Counted from the stretch's first letter, positions 17,055 through 26,118 are shown. The stretch is 51,747 bases of DNA from Myxococcales bacterium (GCA_947499075.1 CANMNA010000004.1:1-51747); one strand, 5' to 3'. Notes: generated by a model from the sequence alone, not told the origin. Numbers and translations are program-made.

Positions 17055-18158
17055 CTACCACTCGTCCGCGGTCCACTCGCCTGGAACGGCGTGCAATCGG
17101 AAATCGGCGAGTTTGACCTGGAGCGGCAGGCGCTCCGCAAGCGCATCCGGCTGGTGAAACAACTCGCCGTCCATGGTGTAGGGCCCAGAAGTCCGCAGCA
17201 ACTCGGCGCTGTCCACATCGACAATGCCGCGCTGCGGGCGGTCGGCCATCATCGCCGGAATCAGCCGCACCAGCTCAGCCGGCGCCATGGCCTCGATGAC
17301 CCGCACCGAAAAGCCCGGTTGGTAGAGTTGGCGCCGAATCGCCCTAGCTGCGCCGATGGCCAGCGTCAGGTCGACCGTACATGCCGCGGCGCCCGTGTGA
17401 TCTGCAAAACTGCGGCCGTCGATCACCAATGGGGTGGTGTACGGGCCCAACTTCCATCCTTCGCGCTGCCACAACTCGCTGCCCAACAGCACGCCGCGGG
17501 TCAGCTCAGACATGAAGCGCAGCAGGCCGGCATAGCCCGCGCCGAAGCGCTCGTACAGCTCGATCGCGTGGTAGGCAACTTCAGAGCCAAACACGAAACC
17601 GAAGCGCGGCGGTGTCGGCTGGCCGAGGTACTGCCAAGACACCTCTAGCAACGGCAGTCGCCGCGCGGGCACCCGCGACACTGGCGCGTGGTCAAAGTAG
17701 CGCAGGAATTTTGCCAGCGTCTCGTGGGGCGGGCCATGAATCGCACACGTCCGGCCGACGATGTTGAGTGTGCCTCCATTGAGCAACAGCAAGCGCGGAG
17801 TGGGGGCATCGGCGGCGTGCTCTCCAAACAGCTCCCGCCGCAACCCAATGAGCGCATTGACGACGTGGTGCACCGTGCCGTCGCCGCCGACAATGCCCAG
17901 CACGTTGGCCGCTCGGGTACACAGCAGCGTGGTCAGCGCCCGGCGCAGCGACCCCAGATCATGGGTCTCTTCCCAGACGTGGGGCGCCGGCACGAGCTGA
18001 GCCAAGCGCGATCGGACACGGGCATTCTTGGTCCGGCCAGCCTTGGGATTGAGCAGCAACCCGATACGCACCGGCCGCGACGGCTGGTTGGCGGCCAACC
18101 ACTGGCCACTGGCCACGGCCAACTCGTCCTCGTTCGCGGTGCGGTGCACAGGTGCCAT
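17055..18158 (-). CDS. Diacylglycerol/lipid kinase family protein
   Basis: A roughly 367-residue enzyme of the DAGK catalytic family, which phosphorylates diacylglycerol, sphingoid bases or related lipids with ATP. The N-terminal lobe has IGLLLNPKAGRTKN and the nucleotide-binding VLGIVGGDGTVHHVVNAL. The C-terminal lobe keeps FVFGSEVAYHAIELYERFG and WKLGPYTTPLVIDG in place of the usual family segments. The first ATG is at 18158; the frame is open to a TTG at 18197 and neither has a strong ribosome site. The gene is bracketed by two same-direction copies of the dispersed repeat (16873-17018 and 18212-18384). No partner gene is adjacent. Substrate is not readable from the sequence. Confidence 0.82.
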   Translation of the reverse strand: MAPVHRTANEDELAVASGQWLAANQPSRPVRIGLLLNPKAGRTKNARVRSRLAQLVPAPHVWEETHDLGSLRRALTTLLCTRAANVLGIVGGDGTVHHVVNALIGLRRELFGEHAADAPTPRLLLLNGGTLNIVGRTCAIHGPPHETLAKFLRYFDHAPVSRVPARRLPLLEVSWQYLGQPTPPRFGFVFGSEVAYHAIELYERFGAGYAGLLRFMSELTRGVLLGSELWQREGWKLGPYTTPLVIDGRSFADHTGAAACTVDLTLAIGAARAIRRQLYQPGFSVRVIEAMAPAELVRLIPAMMADRPQRGIVDVDSAELLRTSGPYTMDGELFHQPDALAERLPLQVKLADFRLHAVPGEWTADEW

Positions 18159-18211
18159 GGCCGGCGACTGTGTGCGCCGGGCGTCTCGACCTGTCAACAG
18201 GCCCAGCGGCC

Positions 18212-18384
18212 CGCGATCCCCCGCTTTGAGCGCATCTCTGCGTCACTGCGTCGCTTCTCTCGCTGCGGCGTACCTGAGTACGCCTCGCTCTTTCAGTTCC
18301 TTGTTCCTTGTCGAGCGCAGCGAGCGACCCAGCACCGCGCATCTCAAATCGGGGGCCCCGGGAGATTTCTGTGGGGAATTTGGG
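18212..18384 (+). repeat. Dispersed structured repeat, copy 3, with internal insertion
   Basis: Same element as at 6814, but with about 29 extra bases after TTGTTCCTTG. The insertion contains the small palindrome GTCGAGCGCAGCGAGCGAC. It lies in the divergent region between the lipid kinase and the FHA gene; the rest of 18159-18569 holds only the possible promoter at 18474. Confidence 0.9.
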
Positions 18385-18473
18385 CGGTTACCTGCGCGGC
18401 ACCGCCAGCGGGCAACCGGGGTCCACAGGCAACAGGCTACCAGTCTGCGGATTGGCAGACCCTGAGCCAATCC

Positions 18474-18502
18474 TTGTCGGGCCGCGGTGGCCATGCTACG
18501 CT
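18474..18502 (+). promoter_or_regulatory. Possible sigma-70-type promoter for the FHA-TPR gene
   Basis: TTGTCG and TACGCT are 17 bases apart, 67 bases before the ATG. Each box matches four of six consensus bases. Proposed from sequence alone. Confidence 0.35.
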
Positions 18503-18569
18503 GCGAGACGATTGGCCCCGCGGCACCTCTTGCCGATCTGGGGCACATGCTAGGAGTGCCTTGGCGCCG

Positions 18570-20429
18570 ATGCTCAAGCTCGCAATTCAAGACTTTGAAG
18601 GTCGGACCCACTACGTCCCGCTCAAAGACGGCGAGTACAGCATCGGCCGCGACGATGCCAATCAAATTTGCCTGTCTGATCGCAATGTCTCACGGCAGCA
18701 CGCCCGGATTCTGGCGAAAAACAGCCAGATCTGGATTGAGAACGTCGCGGCGACCTACGGCACCCGGTTCAACAACTTGTTGCTGCGTGAGCGCACCGAG
18801 CTACAACCCGGCGATGTCATTGAGGTCGGCGACTACAAGCTTGAACTCGTCAATGAAGAAAAACGTGACACAGCGTTGCGTGAGTCCGGTGACAGCGGCC
18901 GCGACACCAAGCCGATGGCACCTGCAGCGGCGACGGCAGGCCAATCCAGCAAGGGCAAGGCGCCAGACGGTGCAACCGCGATCGTCAACTTGGCGGATAT
19001 TTCGGCCCTGCTCAACAAGGATCCGAGTTCGCCCAGTCAGGCGATTCCGGAGGCCTCGCAGCCGCGGCTGATCGTGGAGTCCGAGAATTTGCGCGGCCTT
19101 GAGCTGCGCATCACCAAGACCCCGGTTATCGTGGGGCGCGTGCGCGAGAATGCCGATCTCGTCATCGATCATCGGTCGATCTCCAAAGAACACGCCCGGT
19201 TGACCCGGCTATCCGACGGTACATGGCAAGTGCTCGATCTCGGCTCAGCCAACGGCATCAAGGTCAACGGCGAACCGTACAGCAAGTCCGAGATCCGCAG
19301 CGGCGATCGCGTCGAACTCGGCCACGTTTCCTTGCGCTTTCTGGCTGCGGGCGCAAAGGCCCCGTCTGGCTCGGTCGCGCCCGCGGCTGGCGGCAAGAAG
19401 GGCAATGGCGCCATGGTCCTAGGCATCGCCTTGGCTGGCGTGATTCTGATCGGCGTCATCGTCGCCGTTGTGATGCTGGCCTCCAAAAAGGACGGCGCAA
19501 CGCCAGACAAGCCCAAGCCTGACGCGCCAGGCAAAATCGACTCATCAGGCAAAGCCGAAGGCGACACGCCCGGCAAAGCCGAAGGCGACACGCCCGGCAA
19601 AGCCGAAGGCGACACGGCAGGTAAGGGCAAAGGCGCCGATCCGGAGGCAGCGAAGGGCGGCGACGCGGACAAATTGGCGGGCGAGAAGGCAGCAGGAGAC
19701 AAGGCCGCCGCAAACAAGGCCAACGGAGACAAAGCAGCGGCCGTAGCCAAGGTCGCTTCGACCGACGAAATGCTCGCGGCCATCGACGCCAAGCTCGCAG
19801 CGGGTCGGTACGAGGAAGCCCTGCCGATGCTCGAGGCGCTCAAGGTCCAGAACCAGGGCAACGCCCGGATTGCCGCCAAGTACGCCGAAGTGACCAAGCT
19901 GGTCGCGCTCAAGCGCAAGCTCGATCAATCTGAAAAATTCCTGGAAACCGACGCGACCAAGGCGCTCGACTTGGCGATCGATGTGCAGACGGGCGCTCCT
20001 GAGGGCTCTCCACTTCAGGACGGTGCCAAGTCGATCGTTGAGGTCGCCAAGAAGATTCTCAAGGGCGGCAAGGCTCCCAAGGCCGCTCAGCCAAAGGGTG
20101 AGCCGAAAGGTGAGCCGAAGCAGGTCGACCCCAAGCCGGGCAAGGTCAAAGTCGATCCACCCAAGGTAGAGCCGCCCAAAGCTGAAGGCAAGACGCCCAA
20201 GGAACTGTACGATGACGCCCGCGAAGCACTCGGCGCGTCGGATTGGGAGCGCGCGATCGCCAGCGCCAAGCAGGCGCTCAAGCAGGGCTTCAAGAAGGCC
20301 AACACCGTGCTGGCCAAGGCGTATTGGGGCAAAGGCGACAAGGGCAATTGCTTCAAGTACGCGCAGGCTGCCATTGACGCCGGCTTTGACGACGCCTCGA
20401 TGCAAGGCTTGGTCAACAAGTGCCAGTAA
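18570..20429 (+). CDS. Tandem FHA-domain, single-pass membrane protein with C-terminal TPR-like region
   Basis: A 619-residue protein built as FHA (about 2-90; YSIGRDDANQICLSD, VSRQHARI), FHA (about 185-260; VIVGRVRENADLVID, SISKEHARL, ANGIKVNG), a membrane helix at about 282-303 (MVLGIALAGVILIGVI), a long Lys/Ala/Glu/Gly-rich linker with tandem repeats, and a helical C-terminus of TPR type (LYDDAREALGASDWERAIA; AKAYWGKGDKGNCFKYAQ). The FHA half would be cytoplasmic and the TPR half periplasmic, so it may link kinase signalling to an envelope assembly. AGGAG at 18552-18556 is 13 bases from the ATG but 4 from an in-frame TTG at 18561, so the true start may be three codons earlier. It precedes the permease pair by about 100 bases. 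Confidence 0.85.
   Translation: MLKLAIQDFEGRTHYVPLKDGEYSIGRDDANQICLSDRNVSRQHARILAKNSQIWIENVAATYGTRFNNLLLRERTELQPGDVIEVGDYKLELVNEEKRDTALRESGDSGRDTKPMAPAAATAGQSSKGKAPDGATAIVNLADISALLNKDPSSPSQAIPEASQPRLIVESENLRGLELRITKTPVIVGRVRENADLVIDHRSISKEHARLTRLSDGTWQVLDLGSANGIKVNGEPYSKSEIRSGDRVELGHVSLRFLAAGAKAPSGSVAPAAGGKKGNGAMVLGIALAGVILIGVIVAVVMLASKKDGATPDKPKPDAPGKIDSSGKAEGDTPGKAEGDTPGKAEGDTAGKGKGADPEAAKGGDADKLAGEKAAGDKAAANKANGDKAAAVAKVASTDEMLAAIDAKLAAGRYEEALPMLEALKVQNQGNARIAAKYAEVTKLVALKRKLDQSEKFLETDATKALDLAIDVQTGAPEGSPLQDGAKSIVEVAKKILKGGKAPKAAQPKGEPKGEPKQVDPKPGKVKVDPPKVEPPKAEGKTPKELYDDAREALGASDWERAIASAKQALKQGFKKANTVLAKAYWGKGDKGNCFKYAQAAIDAGFDDASMQGLVNKCQ
19548..19619 (+). repeat. Three 24-bp tandem repeats in the FHA-TPR linker
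   Basis: The 24-base unit, encoding GKAEGDTP, is repeated three times, the last with a small change (GKAEGDTA). It lies in the linker just outside the membrane helix, so copy number would change the reach of the TPR domain. Confidence 0.9.
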
Positions 20430-20498
20430 ACGCGGTTGAAGCCAGTAAACGCGGTTGAAGCCAGTAAACGCGGTTGAAGCCAGTAGGCGCGGTTGAAC
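20423..20498 (+). repeat. Four 19-bp tandem repeats over the FHA-TPR stop codon
   Basis: The unit CCAGTAAACGCGGTTGAAG occurs four times; the last copy differs at three bases. The first copy contains the TAA stop of the FHA-TPR gene, so the repeat was built from the gene's own 3' end. It fills most of the gap before the permease genes. Confidence 0.95.
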
Positions 20499-20530
20499 AG
20501 CACCGGTAACAGATCAGCCCAAGTCAGCCC

Positions 20531-21544
20531 GTGGCCCAGCGTCGCCGGCCGAATGTGGCCATGATGCAGCAGGCTTTGGCAGCGGCGTGGCGCCAATGGG
20601 CCGGTCCGCTGTTTCGGCGTAGTGTGCGCAACCTTGCGATGATTCTAGGGTTGATCGCGCTGGTTTTCTGCGCAGTGCGCCTAGCGCCTGGAGATCCCGT
20701 CGACCACCTGCTGGGTGAGCAAGCAACGGTGGCAGAGCGTGCAGCCCTGCGGCACCGCCTGCACCTCGATGGGCCGCTGCACCGGCAATTTGGCCAGATG
20801 GTGGTCGAGATCGCCGATGGCACCTTGGGCACCTCCTATGCGGTCGCCGGCCAGCCTGTAGCAGTTAGTGCGCTGATTTGGAAGCGATTTCCGAGTACAG
20901 CTGCTCTGGCGCTCACGGCGCTGGCGATTGCAGTGACCTTGGCGCTACCGTTGGGCATCGCCGGGGCGCGGCACGCAAATCGCTGGCCGGACCACATGGG
21001 GCGACTGACGGCGCTTTTCGCAGTGTCGACGCCGGCGTTTGTCAGCGGTCCACTGGCGCTGCTCGTGTTCGCGGTGGCGTTGCGTTGGGCGCCAACGCCG
21101 GCCCACGAGGCGTCAGAACTGGCCTCGCTGGCACTACCGGCGGCGGTCATTGGCTTTGCGTTGTCGGGACGACTGGCACGGCTGCTGCGGGCCTCTCTGC
21201 TAGAGACCCTGGCTTCGGACATGGCGCTGGCGTGGCGGGCCCGCGGCGCATCGGAGCGGCGAGTTCTGTGGCGGCATGCCTTGCCTAACGCGATCTTGCC
21301 TGTGCTGACCTTGCTGGGCCTGCAACTCGCAGCGCTGTTAGGTGGCGCGCTGGTGACCGAAAAAGTGTTTGGACGCAAAGGCTTGGGCACGCTGCTGCTC
21401 GACGGTGTGGCGACGCGCGACTACGCAGTCGTGCAAGGGTGTGTGCTCGTGATCGCCGCGCTGTACATCGTGGCCTCGGCCGTGACGCAATGGACGGCCC
21501 GGCGCCTGGATCCGCGGCTGTCGCTGCCCGCAGTCGAGGCCTGA
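20531..21544 (+). CDS. DppB-type peptide ABC transporter permease
   Basis: A 337-residue inner-membrane permease of the oligopeptide/dipeptide importer family. It has the N-terminal DppB helix and LAPGDPVDHLLG motif, a periplasmic segment, and the cytoplasmic EAA loop RARGASERRVLWRHALPNA followed by GGALVTEKVFGRKGLGTLL. The GTG at 20531 is the longest plausible start; ATG 20561 is an alternative. The DppC partner begins three bases after its stop. No ATPase or substrate-binding protein is encoded beside the pair, so these must come from elsewhere. The next gene, nagZ, hints at murein-peptide uptake, which is inference. Confidence 0.88.
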   Translation: MAQRRRPNVAMMQQALAAAWRQWAGPLFRRSVRNLAMILGLIALVFCAVRLAPGDPVDHLLGEQATVAERAALRHRLHLDGPLHRQFGQMVVEIADGTLGTSYAVAGQPVAVSALIWKRFPSTAALALTALAIAVTLALPLGIAGARHANRWPDHMGRLTALFAVSTPAFVSGPLALLVFAVALRWAPTPAHEASELASLALPAAVIGFALSGRLARLLRASLLETLASDMALAWRARGASERRVLWRHALPNAILPVLTLLGLQLAALLGGALVTEKVFGRKGLGTLLLDGVATRDYAVVQGCVLVIAALYIVASAVTQWTARRLDPRLSLPAVEA

Positions 21545-21547
21545 CCG

Positions 21548-22381
21548 ATGGCGGCGCCATGGCGGCAGCCCAGTTTTCGGTTTGGCGCCGGCTTGCTGGC
21601 CACCATTGCGTTAGTGGCCGCGTTTGGACCCTTGGTCCATGTCGGCACAGCTGGTCAGATGCTGGCGCCGCCAAGCTGGCAGCACTGGCTAGGCACTGAC
21701 GACGAAGGTCTAGACATTGCGACCCAGATCATCGCTGGCTCGCGGCTGGCATTGGTGGTCGGCGTGGGCTTCGCAACGCTGTCAGTCGGACTCGGCCTAG
21801 CACTGGGCACTTTGGCCGGCTATTTTGGGGGAGTGCCCGACTTGGTGATCAGCTGGGTGGCTGACTTGCTGCTGTGCTTTCCCGGCGTGTTGCTCGCGCT
21901 GCTCGTCGTGTTTGTCACCGATCGCGCAGGCGTGACAACTCTGGTCGTGACGCTGGCCGCCACCGGCTGGGCGGGGCACGCCCGCTTGGCACGCGCGCTG
22001 GCCGACAAGGCGCGGCAGACCGATGCGGTAGTCGCGGCGCGCTGCCTGGGAGCGAGCCACTGGCACGTCATTTGGTACTACGTGCTGCCGGACTTGGCGG
22101 GACCATTGCTGGTGCAAGGTACGCTGGCAGTGGCGACGGGTGTGTTGGCCGAGGCCAGCTTGAGCTTCTTGGGCTTGGGTCCGCAGGGGACGGCGTCGTG
22201 GGGCGCCATGCTGGAGCAGGGCGCGGCGTTGGTGCTGCGGGCCCCCCTATTGTTGCTTGCGGCGAGTGGCGCACTGCTGGCTTTGGTCACCGCCGTCAAC
22301 ATGATGGGCGATGGGCTGCGCGACGCTCTCGACCCGCGATCACCCGGCGCCAGCGGGAGTCGCTCTACAGGATCGCCATGA
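21548..22381 (+). CDS. DppC-type peptide ABC transporter permease
   Basis: A 277-residue second permease of the same importer. The family's entry segment WLGTDDEGLDI, with IAGSRLALVVGVG after it, is present, as are the EAA loop AARCLGASHWHVIWYYVLPD and the late motif EASLSFLGLGPQGTASWGAML. Six hydrophobic segments can be counted. It starts with ATG three bases after dppB, so the two are translated together. The stop codon lies inside a 10-bp hairpin at 22374-22396. Confidence 0.88.
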   Translation: MAAPWRQPSFRFGAGLLATIALVAAFGPLVHVGTAGQMLAPPSWQHWLGTDDEGLDIATQIIAGSRLALVVGVGFATLSVGLGLALGTLAGYFGGVPDLVISWVADLLLCFPGVLLALLVVFVTDRAGVTTLVVTLAATGWAGHARLARALADKARQTDAVVAARCLGASHWHVIWYYVLPDLAGPLLVQGTLAVATGVLAEASLSFLGLGPQGTASWGAMLEQGAALVLRAPLLLLAASGALLALVTAVNMMGDGLRDALDPRSPGASGSRSTGSP

Positions 22382-22396
22382 CCCGAGGTCATGGCG
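22374..22396 (+). terminator. Hairpin overlapping the DppC stop codon
   Basis: CGCCATGACC and GGTCATGGCG pair perfectly over 10 bp around the loop CGA. The TGA stop is inside the left arm. No strong T-run follows, so it may be a weak terminator or an mRNA-end stabiliser. From here to 22625 I see no gene. Confidence 0.5.
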
Positions 22397-22625
22397 TTGC
22401 CTGTCACGCCTGCTGGCTTGTGCGCTTGGTGGCTCGCAAGCTCGTGCCTGCGGCGACTCGCCGCTCCTTGGTCGCAGCACGCTGTGATCTCATCTCAAGG
22501 CGTCTCTGTAGAGTGCCAGCGCTGTGGGACAGCTTGCTCGCAGTGCCGTTTTTTTCGCAAGGTCTGCTCTTTGGCGGCACAATGCGCCACAGCGGCCGCT
22601 CGACCGTGGTGAAGTGGGTGAAGTC

Positions 22626-23777
22626 ATGGATGTGTTGACCAAGGCCACCCAGGGTCCGGTGGATGCTGCGCAAGCTGCAGATCTGGCGCTTGAGCTCTTC
22701 GTAGTCGGCTACGAAGGCGACAGCGTGCCAGCCGATTATGCCGACATGCTGCGGCGCGGCCTGAGTGGCGCCATCTTGTTTCGCCGCAATTTTGACTACG
22801 ACGCGGCGGGCACCGTTGATCTTGACCAAGTCTGTGCCCATACGCAGGCAATTCACGCCTGCGCTGCGCAGCAGCCCAGTGGTCTGCCGGTGGTCTGCTC
22901 GGTCGACCAAGAGGGCGGCGCGGTGGCGCGGCTCAAGGCACCGTTTTCGCTGTGGCCACCGATGCGCCGGCTGGGCGAGCGCGGCGACGTCGATTTGATC
23001 ACCCAGGTCGGTCACCAATTGGGCCGCGAGCTGCACGCCGCGGGCTTCAACGTCGACTACGCGCCCATCCTTGATGTCGATACCAACCCGAACAACCCGA
23101 TCATCGGCGATCGGTCGTTTAGCCGCGATCCGCACGAGGTGGCCCGCATGGCGGGTGCGCTGCTGCGCGGCATGCAGGCGGAGGGCGTACTGGGCTGCGG
23201 TAAGCACTTTCCGGGTCACGGCGACACCGACGTCGACAGCCACCTGGACTTGCCGGTGTTGCCCCACGACCTGCAGCGGTTGCAAGCGATTGAGCTGGTT
23301 CCGTTTACCGCGCTTGCGCCTCAACTGCAGCTGGTGATGACAGCGCACGTCCTCTTTCCGGCGATCGATCCCGACTGGCCGGCCACGCTGGCGCCGCAGA
23401 TCCTGGGGCCACTGTTGCGCGTCGCATGTGGCTATCGCGGCGTGATAGTCAGCGACGACTTGGAAATGCAGGGCATCGCCAAAGTGTTGGGCAGCGGAGC
23501 TTGCGTGCGGCGCGGGCTGCAAGCCGGCGTAGATTTGTTCTTGGTGTGCAAGCGACGCGACACACTAGAGCAAGCTTGGCGGGCGGCGACGTCAATCCTT
23601 CAGGAAGATCCCGACAGCGCTGTGCGCGCGCGGGCCCTGGACGCGATTGGCCGCAACCGAGCAATGCGGCAGCAGTTGCGGCCGTGTTCCCCCGATGCGA
23701 GCAAGCTGCGTACCGTGCTGGCCGACGCGCAGACAGCGCGCTTGCGCGAGCGGGTGTGGGCTGGCACGCTTGGCTGA
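22626..23777 (+). CDS. nagZ: Glycoside hydrolase family 3 beta-N-acetylhexosaminidase (NagZ type)
   Basis: A 383-residue enzyme that would remove terminal GlcNAc from muropeptides in cell-wall recycling. The family 3 core is clear: GAILFRRNF, CSVDQEGGAVARLKAPF, DYAPILDVDTNPNNPIIGDR, the conserved KHFPGHGDTDVDSH with its His, and the nucleophile Asp in VIVSDDLEMQG. No signal peptide precedes it, consistent with cytoplasmic NagZ. ATG 22626 is preferred because the family's first conserved residues begin soon after; the frame is open to 22524. The gene lies 244 bases behind the DppBC permease genes and 155 bases ahead of the protease gene. Confidence 0.9.
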   Translation: MDVLTKATQGPVDAAQAADLALELFVVGYEGDSVPADYADMLRRGLSGAILFRRNFDYDAAGTVDLDQVCAHTQAIHACAAQQPSGLPVVCSVDQEGGAVARLKAPFSLWPPMRRLGERGDVDLITQVGHQLGRELHAAGFNVDYAPILDVDTNPNNPIIGDRSFSRDPHEVARMAGALLRGMQAEGVLGCGKHFPGHGDTDVDSHLDLPVLPHDLQRLQAIELVPFTALAPQLQLVMTAHVLFPAIDPDWPATLAPQILGPLLRVACGYRGVIVSDDLEMQGIAKVLGSGACVRRGLQAGVDLFLVCKRRDTLEQAWRAATSILQEDPDSAVRARALDAIGRNRAMRQQLRPCSPDASKLRTVLADAQTARLRERVWAGTLG

Positions 23778-23932
23778 CCGGCCTGTAGTGGGCACTGGGT
23801 CGCACAGGCTACCAAAGCGGATGGCAACATCTCTTGCGATCAGACAATTGCCGCCGCGCCCCCGTCTGACCCCAACCGGGCAGTTGTAACCCACTTCTTC
23901 CTGTAGACCAGCAACCCTGGAGCACCCACCTG

Positions 23933-26095
23933 ATGACCACCCCCAAGCTACCATCCTGTGTCCACGCGCTGACCTGCGCGTTGCTGGCCTTGACGCTGGC
24001 GATCGGCTGCAAGGCTCAGCCAGCGCCGCAACATGGCGCCACACCTACAGCCATGCCAACGGTTGCTGGCGCGCCCAAGACACTGTCCCCAGCCTCTGAA
24101 GAGCTCGTCGCCGACAGCACCCCTGGCGCAGCGGGGGCACTACCAGCGGGCCGACCCAGGCCAGCAGACCACCGAGGCAGTTCCGATGGTGATGACGCGG
24201 GCGACGATCTGGCCGCCGAAGCCGGTGAAGAGGACGAACGCGACTACTGGAAAGGCGTACGGTTTGATGTGACCAACTTCGATGAAGTCCTCGATTACGT
24301 CGACGTCCACTACATCGACCCCAAGCCCGATCGCCACATGGCGTGGGTGGAGGCATCCAACTTCGCGCTGCTGAGCCTGGAGCCCGGAGAGGAGCTGTTG
24401 CCGGAAGCTTTCTTCAAAGCCCGCGCTGGAACGCCAGCCGAAGAAGGGCGTCTCGATGGCAAGTCTGAGGCGTTTCAGTGCAAAGGCCTGCAGCTGGGAG
24501 GCGTTGTGCTGCACCATGTGCCTGCTGACGATTACCTCAAGGCCAAGCGTCCGGTCCGCAGGAAGGGCCGGTTGTCCGATGACGAGGTCAACACGCTACG
24601 CGAACGGTCCAAAGCACGCACACAGGCCTACCACGCGACATGGTCAGCGGTCACGTTTGATCGGCCACAGTTTGACTGCGTGATGGCCTACGTGGCACAG
24701 CGCATCAAGCAAATCAACGTGGAAGCCAAAGCCAAGAAAGCAGCCACCAAGCCGACTCAGGTGGCATCGGCAGAGAAGGTGCCGGCAGGGGCTGAGCCCT
24801 CTGTGCCAGTCAACCTGGAGGGACCGCGCCCGCCAGAGCCCAAGCCTGATCCGGCGAGTCCACAGACTGGCAAGGCGGAATCCGAAAAACCAAGGCCGCC
24901 GCAAGACTTGAATCGGGCTTGGGAGTCAGCAGCGTCTGGCTTTCTCTATGCGCTGGACCCGCACTCGTCGATCATCCCGCGCAAAGCTTGGGACGACTCA
25001 ACGGACAAGACTCAAGATTCGAGCTTTGAAGGAATTGGCGCAGTGCTGACCCAGCGCGACGATCAGACCATCGTCGAGAACCCGATGGAGGGTAAACCAG
25101 CGTGGCGCGCGGGGGTGCGGGCGGGCGACGTGATCCAGAAAGTCGATGGCACCGACGTGACCGGGTTGGCGCTGAACAAGGTCGTCAAGATGATCCGTGG
25201 CCCGCGGGCGACGCAAGTCAAGCTGACCATCACGCGTGAGAGTGAACCGGACCCGCGCGAGTACGCGATCACCCGCGAGAACATCGAGATCAAAAATGTC
25301 GACGGCAAGCTAGTGCCGGACTATCCGGGCGTGGCGGTTGTCAAAATGACCGGATTTATCCCGAACAGTACCAAGGATTTGCGCTCCATGATCGACAGGC
25401 TGGCCAAGCAGGCGCCGGACGGCAAGCTCCGTGGCCTGATCCTAGATTTGCGCGGCAATTCCGGCGGCTTGCTCAACAAGGCCATTGAAATCGCCGACGC
25501 CTTTCTAGCAGGAGGCAGGGTGGTCAGCGTGCGCAGCCGCGGCAAGGACGAAGAGGTGCACAATGCCGCGTATGCCGCGAGCGACTACAGCTTCCCGCTG
25601 GTCGTGCTGGTCAACGACGGGTCGGCGTCCGCTTCGGAGATCGTGGCCTCAGCACTCCAGGATGCCGGCCGTGGCCTTGTCATCGGCCAGCGCACCTTTG
25701 GCAAGGCCAGCGTGCAGACACTGTACGAGCCAAGCCTGCATTACGATTACTACATCAAGCTCACGGTTGCCCGCTACTACGCACCGTCGGGCTACACCCT
25801 TCAAGTCATCGGCGTGCAACCCGATATCGAAATCGCCCCACATGTCGATGGCAAGATGCCGGTCGGGTTCCGCGAGGAGAACTTGAACAACCACCTGGTT
25901 CCGTTGCAAGGCCGCGTGCCCTCGCCTTGGGCTACCGAGTTGCCGGAACTGAGCAAGTGCGCTAGAGAGCAGAGTCAGGCTGACAAGATCGCCAAGCGCG
26001 ACCCCAAGCCGCAGATTCAGCCCGATTACCAATTGTTGCGTGCGGCGGACTACATCGGTTGCCTCGCTTTGCGCCCCAAGGCGACGGCCAAATAG
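23933..26095 (+). CDS. S41-family C-terminal processing peptidase, lipoprotein
   Basis: A 720-residue envelope protease. The N-terminus has a lipoprotein signal ending LTLAIGC (Cys 26) and an acidic/low-complexity stretch. After an added region of about 240 residues with a Lys/Pro/Glu-rich linker comes a PDZ domain (FEGIGAVLTQRDDQTIVE; RAGVRAGDVIQKVDG) and the S41 core: GLILDLRGNSGGLL, the Ser motif NDGSASASEI near residue 565, and the Lys in GQRTFGKASVQ (K591). This Ser-Lys dyad is intact. Family members trim protein C-termini in the periplasm, often peptidoglycan enzymes or outer-membrane proteins. The long region before the PDZ domain is not typical and may bind a partner. Confidence 0.9.
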   Translation: MTTPKLPSCVHALTCALLALTLAIGCKAQPAPQHGATPTAMPTVAGAPKTLSPASEELVADSTPGAAGALPAGRPRPADHRGSSDGDDAGDDLAAEAGEEDERDYWKGVRFDVTNFDEVLDYVDVHYIDPKPDRHMAWVEASNFALLSLEPGEELLPEAFFKARAGTPAEEGRLDGKSEAFQCKGLQLGGVVLHHVPADDYLKAKRPVRRKGRLSDDEVNTLRERSKARTQAYHATWSAVTFDRPQFDCVMAYVAQRIKQINVEAKAKKAATKPTQVASAEKVPAGAEPSVPVNLEGPRPPEPKPDPASPQTGKAESEKPRPPQDLNRAWESAASGFLYALDPHSSIIPRKAWDDSTDKTQDSSFEGIGAVLTQRDDQTIVENPMEGKPAWRAGVRAGDVIQKVDGTDVTGLALNKVVKMIRGPRATQVKLTITRESEPDPREYAITRENIEIKNVDGKLVPDYPGVAVVKMTGFIPNSTKDLRSMIDRLAKQAPDGKLRGLILDLRGNSGGLLNKAIEIADAFLAGGRVVSVRSRGKDEEVHNAAYAASDYSFPLVVLVNDGSASASEIVASALQDAGRGLVIGQRTFGKASVQTLYEPSLHYDYYIKLTVARYYAPSGYTLQVIGVQPDIEIAPHVDGKMPVGFREENLNNHLVPLQGRVPSPWATELPELSKCAREQSQADKIAKRDPKPQIQPDYQLLRAADYIGCLALRPKATAK

Positions 26096-26118
26096 CCGAC
26101 GCGCCCCCAAGGACCCAA

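Noticed and set aside
20423..20498. Possible CRISPR array
   Set aside because: The 19-bp units touch each other without spacers, so it is a plain tandem repeat. The arrays at 7251, 19548 and 27316 were rejected for the same reason.
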